Source: Firmicutes bacterium UBA4981 | GTDB lineage: Bacteria > Bacillota > SHA-98 > UBA4971 | DNA: 11,355 nt | NCBI GenBank assembly: GCA_002398515.1 | Contig: DGZL01000152.1 | Coordinates: 1-11,355 of the forward strand | Reading direction: 5' to 3' | Shown: positions 6,712-11,355 of the stretch, piece by piece | Numbering within the stretch: the first letter of the stretch is position 1 | How the letters are laid out: each line of letters starts with the position of its first letter | Translations under genes and position numbers: made by a program | The notes under the pieces: generated by a model | The model's database searches: none | The model's input: only the letters and a program-made list of their open reading frames with translations | Told to the model about the DNA's origin: nothing

Positions 6712-6768
6712 GTAGATACGTTTATATGCGTTATGAATGATATCAAGTTAATAACCTATGATTTGTGT

Positions 6769-6845
6769 GGTAGATGTAGCTCAATGGTGAGAGCGCTGGA
6801 CTGTGGCTCCAGAGGTTGCGGGTTCGAGCCCCGTCATCTACCCCA
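6769..6845 (+). tRNA. tRNA-His (GTG anticodon)
   Basis: A full cloverleaf. The acceptor stem is GTAGATG (6770-6776) with CATCTAC (6835-6841), preceded by the G-1 (6769) that marks histidine tRNAs and faces C73 (6842). The D-arm is GCTC/GAGC. The anticodon stem CTGGA/TCCAG holds the loop CTGTGGC with anticodon GTG, and the T-arm loop is TTCGAGC. CCA (6843-6845) is encoded. A run of seven T residues follows directly and may help termination. It is the only plus-strand gene and stands alone. Confidence 0.96.
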
Positions 6846-6933
6846 TATTTTTTTGTGGCAGCAATAGCCAGCATCTCGAGGGCAACTTGGCAAACCTCCT
6901 AAGGACCGGTGTAGCCGTCATCTGACAATGCAA

Positions 6934-8280
6934 CTAATGAGCTCCAGGCGTATTCTCCGCGGATTTGAAGAAGCTGTAGAATATCAAAACGCTGATGAAA
7001 TAGCACACGGCAGTCATTGAGAAAGCAAGAGGAAACCCGCCTTCAACCTGCAAGATACCGCTGGCGAAAGGCGCGAGCCCACCCCGCACCAAGCTATCGA
7101 GCATGCCTCTCAGGCTGTGCAGAGTGGCACGTTGCTCCTCCCTCACCTGCTCAAGAAAGAATGTTGTCTCGACAGGCCCACACATATTCATGAAGGAATG
7201 GCGCAAGTAGTACGAGGCGACAACCGCTCGGGGATTCAACGAATGAGCAAGAGTGAGAAGAAACGGTATAGACGCCAGTTGCGTGGCGGCTATCAATTTG
7301 ACTTTTCCGGACTTCTTAGCCAAGACAGGCGCAGCCAACGTTACAACAGCGCTGACAATTCCTGAAAACGCGAAAATGAGTCCAATAGATGCAGTGGACA
7401 TATTGAATCTCAAGCTGAAGAAAAGTTGGAAGAAGGGAACCATAGCGCCTGCCCCGAAAGCGGTTAATGTGGCTGGGAAAAGGATCTTTGCAAAAACCGC
7501 CAGGTCCTTCTTGTCCCTGGGCAATGCCATGACAAAAGCAGAATACGAGGCCTGTCCCCTCTTGTTTCTGCGTTCCTCTGTCATCAGAATCGTGGGGATG
7601 ATTGAGATCATAATGAACAATACTGAAGCAAGAAGAGTGACCCTAAGAGGCAAGACACCCTTAGGCGGTACCGCCGTAAGCCTTCCGGCAATCTCAGGAA
7701 TCATGCCGCCGATAACGCTCCCTAAGAAAGCCGAACCCATCTGCAGGGCGGAGTTCACTGAAAAGAGAAAGACCCGATTATCTTCAGTGCTGTACCTCAT
7801 TAAGAGAGGGACTCCTACAGCCCATATAAAAGTCGCGCCGATCCCGTCAAGAAACCGGAAAACCACGAGTAGCATCTTGGAATCGGCCAATGAGATGCCC
7901 AACAGACCGATAATGCTCAGGATTGTGCCGGTAACAGCGGGCTTCTTATATCCTACTCGATTTACGGCAACAGAGGCAGGCAGCGCAAAGAACAGCATCG
8001 CCAAGGACGGTATTCCGTTTAGGTATCCGATGAAGTCCTGGCGATACCCTAATTCGTAGACAAACAGATTAAACGCCACCTGGACAATGGAACGCGCAAT
8101 GGCTGTGATGAAAGCACACCACAGATAGTACTTGGCGTTGGGATGGAATTCCTTGGCTCCTCTGAGATATCTGCGCACAACAGACCGGCTGCGTGAAGTT
8201 CCTTCATAAGGTGCAAACGCTTCTTCCATATCGAATTGGTATTCTACGTCCAAGCTGTGTTTCCCTTCAGGCGACTCCAC
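6934..8280 (-). CDS. Major facilitator superfamily transporter
   Basis: 448-aa integral membrane protein with a hydrophilic N-terminus of about 48 residues, then about 12 hydrophobic segments in two halves split by a charged loop near residues 234-246 (TEERRNKRGQ). NRVGYKKP (107-114) between the second and third membrane segments resembles MFS motif A, and RFLDGIG (142-148) follows the next one. The GTG at 8280 has only a weak GAGCGGG site; a TTG and an ATG (8229) downstream are alternatives. It begins 57 bases after mdcB on the same strand with no terminator between, so it is probably the last gene of that operon. Uptake of the operon's substrate (malonate or a related acid) or export of a product is a guess from context; known malonate carriers belong to other families. 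Confidence 0.85.
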   Translation of the reverse strand: MESPEGKHSLDVEYQFDMEEAFAPYEGTSRSRSVVRRYLRGAKEFHPNAKYYLWCAFITAIARSIVQVAFNLFVYELGYRQDFIGYLNGIPSLAMLFFALPASVAVNRVGYKKPAVTGTILSIIGLLGISLADSKMLLVVFRFLDGIGATFIWAVGVPLLMRYSTEDNRVFLFSVNSALQMGSAFLGSVIGGMIPEIAGRLTAVPPKGVLPLRVTLLASVLFIMISIIPTILMTEERRNKRGQASYSAFVMALPRDKKDLAVFAKILFPATLTAFGAGAMVPFFQLFFSLRFNMSTASIGLIFAFSGIVSAVVTLAAPVLAKKSGKVKLIAATQLASIPFLLTLAHSLNPRAVVASYYLRHSFMNMCGPVETTFFLEQVREEQRATLHSLRGMLDSLVRGGLAPFASGILQVEGGFPLAFSMTAVCYFISVLIFYSFFKSAENTPGAH

Positions 8281-8337
8281 TTGCGGTCCCGCTCAGTAGA
8301 GACCTAGTGCAGCCTAACCCGCCGATACCCTGGCTTT

Positions 8338-9243
8338 TCATGTTAGGAAAGGAAGCGCTAGGTGAGGAAGGAAATGCAAAGCAAGCGTGACTGCAAGGAG
8401 ATCTCCGGAACCGCCGGGACTGATTCCAAGAAAGACAAACTCCTTATCCATGAGGAGAATGCTCCTTCGCCCATCGCCGGTCAGCATCCCGCCTTTTGAC
8501 AAAGCTTTCCTTGCCCGTGGTTTTACCACTTGCTCCAGGGTCTCTAAGGAAGATCTATGAACCACGCACGTATCATCCAGATAGGCCATTATCGAGATTA
8601 GAGAGTGCACCATAGCGTCATTTAATGAAAGACCGCACTTGAGGGCTTTCTCCAATGCAGGTAACCCATGACCAAGCACTATAGGGAACCCCAGTTCAGC
8701 CTCACCTCTTGCCCCTGTCAACCCGTGCGTCACGTAGATACGCTCTCCGTGAGAAAGATGGGTTGAACCCACTTTTGACTCGCTCAGGTTGAGAAGATCC
8801 CGCTCCACGATGCCACAGGTTATGGCTTTGACTCCCTCGGTTATTTCGAACCAATCAAGCCTTCCGCGCCTGGCAAGGACATACCCTGCGGATGCAGCTG
8901 TCAATCCCAGACTAAATATGGCCCCCTTGTGGGTGTTTATGCCGCCGGTTGCCTGATACATTCGGGTTTCAGCTTCAAGCCCGATTGATCGTACCTTCTC
9001 CAATAGTCTACACGGCGCCCCGACATGACGCATTCCTGTTTCTGCCATGGCCTTAAGACTCGGGCCGATTGCGCTTGCGCTCCTCACCAGCTTCTCATGA
9101 TCCATGTCCTCGTGCGCGCCGGGGCTGTCCATATCAACAAGGCCTGGCGCAGGCGCGCAGCATGCCTCTAGAATCAGGGCGAGGAGTAATACATCACCTA
9201 TCATTTGAGCTTCAGGCGACACCGAATCACAGGAGGTCTTCAC
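8338..9243 (-). CDS. mdcB: Triphosphoribosyl-dephospho-CoA synthase, MdcB/CitG family
   Basis: Makes 2'-(5''-triphosphoribosyl)-3'-dephospho-CoA from ATP and dephospho-CoA, the precursor of the prosthetic group of malonate decarboxylase or citrate lyase acyl carrier proteins. With the GTG start at 9243 it has 301 aa. Family signatures are PGLVD (33-37, here PAPGLVD rather than the usual PKPGLVD), GAHEDMD (42-48) and TGGINTHKGAIFSLGL (about 99-114). The start is uncertain. The frame is open to an ATG at 9315, which would overlap mdcG by 89 bases and add untypical residues; an ATG at 9204 would shorten it. I prefer 9243, a 17-base overlap that leaves the normal 20-25 residues before the helix preceding PGLVD. 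The neighbouring mdcG points to the malonate decarboxylase pathway. Confidence 0.92.
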   Translation of the reverse strand: MKTSCDSVSPEAQMIGDVLLLALILEACCAPAPGLVDMDSPGAHEDMDHEKLVRSASAIGPSLKAMAETGMRHVGAPCRLLEKVRSIGLEAETRMYQATGGINTHKGAIFSLGLTAASAGYVLARRGRLDWFEITEGVKAITCGIVERDLLNLSESKVGSTHLSHGERIYVTHGLTGARGEAELGFPIVLGHGLPALEKALKCGLSLNDAMVHSLISIMAYLDDTCVVHRSSLETLEQVVKPRARKALSKGGMLTGDGRRSILLMDKEFVFLGISPGGSGDLLAVTLALHFLPHLALPFLT

Positions 9244-10012
9244 GCCTTGCCAGTTTGACTTCGCGAATTCCCTTGACAAGGACAGTGTCTCTGCCTGATA
9301 AGAACTCACGGCCATTTACTCCCCACCCTTCCTCCAGTTGGACTTCTACGTCTATTCTCACGGGAAAGCTCTTCTCAAGCGTACCCGCCAGTTCGACAAT
9401 GCGCGCCACCTCGTCCAAAGAAACCCCCGTCACAACAACATCAAGGTCAGATCTACAGTCAGTGTACGGCAACCCGGTATATATCTCCAAAGCGCCGGAT
9501 CCCCACACTCCCAACCTGATTTTGTCCGGGACTCTCTCTTTCATGACAGATAGCGCAGCTAATGCAGGAGTTCGTGGCGCAAACGGCAATTTTGCCACCT
9601 GCTGCGGAGTTGTGCGTCTTGATACATGTTTGCGATGGAGCACACACGGAACCCTGATTCTTCTTGACTCAGGCATAAAGGGAATGACAAATCCTACTGC
9701 AATGAAGTCATTTTCTTTACCGTCACCGTAAAGCTCACGTGCAGAGTCCATATCGCCATCGGTAAGCCTTCGGACAATACCCGGAAGGTATACACCCTTA
9801 AGTCCGTGCTCAAGCACCTGCTTGCAGTGGCCCCGCACGGAAGGTGAAGGCCAGGAGTCCACCTTCAGCAAACCCTTTGCATCCCAAGCCTGCCCCGACA
9901 ACTGCCTTCGCCCTTCCGGGGAGATTTCCACCAAGTCGTGCCTGGCAAACTCTTTCGGTGTCTGCATTACCTGCAGAGGACTCACCTCCTCTTGGTGTAA
10001 GCTGGGTCCCAT
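9227..10012 (-). CDS. mdcG: Phosphoribosyl-dephospho-CoA transferase (malonate decarboxylase holo-ACP synthase)
   Basis: Transfers the phosphoribosyl-dephospho-CoA group made with MdcB onto the serine of the malonate decarboxylase acyl carrier protein. In the 261-aa frame, GSGALEIYTGLPYT (171-184) and SDLDVVV (188-194) form the nucleotidyltransferase GS...DxD signature typical of MdcG. EFARHDLVEI (21-30) is the usual family N-terminal block. Three starts are possible: ATG 10012 behind GGAGAAGG (overlaps the upstream gene by 31 bases), an in-frame CTG at 9976 ideally spaced from AGGAGG (9985-9990), and ATG 9967, which is 17 bases from that site but nearest to the family start. The gene overlaps or abuts both neighbours, as in a tightly coupled operon. 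Confidence 0.9.
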   Translation of the reverse strand: MGPSLHQEEVSPLQVMQTPKEFARHDLVEISPEGRRQLSGQAWDAKGLLKVDSWPSPSVRGHCKQVLEHGLKGVYLPGIVRRLTDGDMDSARELYGDGKENDFIAVGFVIPFMPESRRIRVPCVLHRKHVSRRTTPQQVAKLPFAPRTPALAALSVMKERVPDKIRLGVWGSGALEIYTGLPYTDCRSDLDVVVTGVSLDEVARIVELAGTLEKSFPVRIDVEVQLEEGWGVNGREFLSGRDTVLVKGIREVKLARREDLL

Positions 10013-11121
10013 ACCTTCTCCATCTCATATTTCACCTGGGCTTCGCCAAGGGCATCAAAAAGCCTGGTCTTCTCCGGGCCTTCGATGAGAGCTACCAAAT
10101 TGGATTCGTCCTTGCCGGAACTGCTTTCGGATACAGACAACGACAACTTCAGTAGTGTTCTGCCGGCCTTAACCTTCATGTTCTGGGAACACTTCACAAT
10201 TCTTGCCTTTGTCCTCAAAATGGTCCTGGCCGCTCTTTGGACAACTTCGGCATTGGGGAGAGGAGACTCCAAGACACTTACTTCAAAGTCAGGATATGTC
10301 CGCATGCGTCTGTAAGTGATGATCTCGCCTTCCCTGTTTAGGACATGGCCTTTCGAGCTTACAGGGAAGCTGTCTGACATGGGCAGCCCCCCTACGACAA
10401 GCTCGTAATACTCTGTGCCGGCCGGGGATTTCACAAGTGAGATGTCGTCCCTCAAAGGAACACCGTCCATAGTCAGCCACCCGAACTCCTGACACCCATA
10501 AAGGTCATGGACTCGTGCACCGAGAAGCTCGTCTGCAATTGGTATGAGGTCCAGATCCATGGGAGTTCCTGCGACAAATATGGTACTCACTGGGGGCAGG
10601 CAGCCCGCGATACCCAACTTCCTCGCGTCCTGCAAAGCGTAATTGATGAAAGCCGACTCTCCGACAATGAAGTCAGGTTTCTCTTCAATAATTGCCAAGA
10701 GAAAGGCATCCCTCGTTGAACGGCGAAGATAGCTTGCGCTGATTCCCAATTCCTCAAGCGCCGCCCACGGAAAAACGAGAACCAAAGGGGGATACGTAAA
10801 TAACCCCTTAGTGCCGGACGTGATCCCGGCCAGCTCAAATGCGTGCAAGGATGCGCTGATTCTATCCGGAATCTCACTGAACGTAACCCCGACTACATTC
10901 TGAAAGGCAGTCGAACCTGTGGTAAATGATATGTAAGCATAATTCAACGGCGCATGGACTTCTTCAATAACGTGGGCAGCGGTTGGCCCATTGGCCCCTT
11001 TGTCCGCCAGGGTTCTCCTGGGCATTTCTTCAACGGTAGGAGCCTGGCCCGGCGTCGCTACGCCGGCTCTCAATATCTCCAGGATCTGCTCTCGCTCAAA
11101 CTCAGGGTGTAGGCCCATCAT
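9982..11121 (-). CDS. ANL-superfamily adenylate-forming ligase-like protein
   Basis: 379-aa protein resembling phenylacetate-CoA ligase/LuxE-type acyl-activating enzymes, shorter than typical CoA ligases. SFTTGSTAFQN (65-75) matches the ATP-phosphate loop, and DLYGCQEFGWLT (206-217) matches the YGxTE-type motif after VSTIFVAGTPMD (178-189). The usual TGD block is replaced by YRRMRTYPDFEV (270-281), and no clear C-terminal catalytic lysine motif is seen. It would activate a carboxylate as an acyl-adenylate. Between a possible carboxyltransferase gene and mdcG, it may load acetate onto the acyl carrier protein thiol, the role given to MadH in Malonomonas rubra; this is inference. GGAGGGGAGG precedes ATGATG (11121/11118), and the gene overlaps the upstream stop by about 20 bases. 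A GTG at 11208 is less likely. Confidence 0.72.
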   Translation of the reverse strand: MMGLHPEFEREQILEILRAGVATPGQAPTVEEMPRRTLADKGANGPTAAHVIEEVHAPLNYAYISFTTGSTAFQNVVGVTFSEIPDRISASLHAFELAGITSGTKGLFTYPPLVLVFPWAALEELGISASYLRRSTRDAFLLAIIEEKPDFIVGESAFINYALQDARKLGIAGCLPPVSTIFVAGTPMDLDLIPIADELLGARVHDLYGCQEFGWLTMDGVPLRDDISLVKSPAGTEYYELVVGGLPMSDSFPVSSKGHVLNREGEIITYRRMRTYPDFEVSVLESPLPNAEVVQRAARTILRTKARIVKCSQNMKVKAGRTLLKLSLSVSESSSGKDESNLVALIEGPEKTRLFDALGEAQVKYEMEKVWDPAYTKRR

Positions 11122-11355
11122 CCTCCCCTCCAAGCCAGCACGGAAGTGCCAAATCGAACTCGTTTTCCATGAGCTCGATAACTCTCTCTGAGGTCTTCCT
11201 GCCACCACGCCAGATACCGGACATGAGTCTGGACCAAGGGCCTACTTTCTCATGTTCGCCGTCGGCCTTGAGCCTTCGAACCTCCGCTATCTGCGTCTCT
11301 ACGCATGGCCGCATGTCTTCAACTGCCTCTACTATTCCGTCAACCCCACCGAGGT
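11102..11355 (-). CDS. Partial gene, C-terminal ~83 residues; possibly a carboxyltransferase (MadD/AccA-like) subunit
   Basis: The frame is open from the right edge to a TGA at 11102, so only the C-terminus is present. It begins LGGVDGIVEAVEDMRPCVE and continues with a charged helix (IAEVRRLKADGE) and WRGGRKTSERVIELME. An LGG(A/V)-start, an amphipathic helix with paired glutamates and arginines, and a charged tail are reminiscent of the C-terminus of AccA-like carboxyltransferase subunits. In the Malonomonas rubra mad cluster, madD stands just before madH, which would match the gene order here. The similarity is weak by eye and the identity is tentative. The stop overlaps the downstream ligase-like gene by about 20 bases, and that gene's ribosome binding site lies within this coding sequence. 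Confidence 0.5.
   Translation of the reverse strand, partial: LGGVDGIVEAVEDMRPCVETQIAEVRRLKADGEHEKVGPWSRLMSGIWRGGRKTSERVIELMENEFDLALPCWLGGEDDGPTP

Larger units (their letters stand above)
6392..6768. other. Intergenic region upstream of RFAP synthase and tRNA-His
   Basis: 377 bases without a supportable protein gene. They hold back-to-back promoter-like sequences: one leftward for the RFAP synthase operon and one rightward for the tRNA. A 65-codon minus frame at 6497-6694 resembles nothing I recognise. No strong GG-N10-GC sigma-54 element was seen here. Confidence 0.5.

Noticed and set aside
6846..6933. Search for a terminator shared by the MFS gene and tRNA-His
   Set aside because: Only a 4-base stem (TGGC/GCCA) was found, on the wrong side of the T-run for the plus strand and without T residues on the minus strand.
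7253..8059. 268-codon plus-strand frame
   Set aside because: It lies wholly antisense to the MFS transporter gene and has the composition of a shadow frame with no recognisable domain.
9069..9731. 220-codon plus-strand frame
   Set aside because: Antisense to mdcB and mdcG, whose family motifs are clear; no domain of its own.
1..11355. CRISPR arrays, insertion sequences, integrase or attachment sites
   Set aside because: No regularly spaced repeats, transposase motifs or duplicated tRNA 3' end were seen in the window.

Overview
The window reads as a bacterial chromosome. It has strong AGGAGG-type ribosome binding sites, a sigma-54-dependent activator, a good sigma-54 promoter, and a tRNA gene with an encoded CCA end behind a sigma-70-like promoter. 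An anaerobic Firmicutes-like host would fit, but the sequence does not settle the lineage. Every protein gene I can support is on the minus strand; only the tRNA is on the plus strand.

Left part (1-6391): a tetrahydromethanopterin/methanofuran one-carbon module of the kind best known from methanogens. In transcription order (right to left) it holds a beta-RFAP synthase-family GHMP protein (methanopterin biosynthesis), whose stop overlaps the start of an AcoR/NtrC-type sigma-54 activator. A 571-base non-coding control region follows, with palindromes and a sigma-54 promoter (GG-N10-GC) about 30 bases before the next gene. Then come an ATP-grasp ligase, formylmethanofuran:H4MPT formyltransferase (ftr), formylmethanofuran dehydrogenase subunit D (fwdD) and the start of subunit B (fwdB), which runs off the left edge. 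The dehydrogenase would make or use formyl-methanofuran and Ftr would pass the formyl group to or from H4MPT. RFAP synthase, and perhaps the ATP-grasp protein, would supply the cofactors. The activator is placed to switch on the catalytic operon.

Middle (6392-6933): an upstream region with a likely promoter for the RFAP synthase operon, and a single tRNA-His gene on the opposite strand.

Right part (6934-11355): the downstream end of what looks like a malonate decarboxylase operon. It has the 3' end of a gene tentatively like a carboxyltransferase subunit (MadD/AccA-like), an ANL-superfamily ligase-like protein, MdcG and MdcB (attachment and synthesis of the phosphoribosyl-dephospho-CoA prosthetic group of the acyl carrier protein), and an MFS transporter. 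The genes overlap or are closely spaced, which suggests one transcript. The decarboxylase core would lie beyond the right edge.

The main point of interest is the combination of a separate FwdD subunit, an FwdB with an intact N-terminal cysteine cluster, and Ftr in a bacterium under apparent sigma-54 control. Bacterial methylotrophs usually carry the non-redox Fhc hydrolase complex; this set looks more like a true redox formylmethanofuran dehydrogenase.
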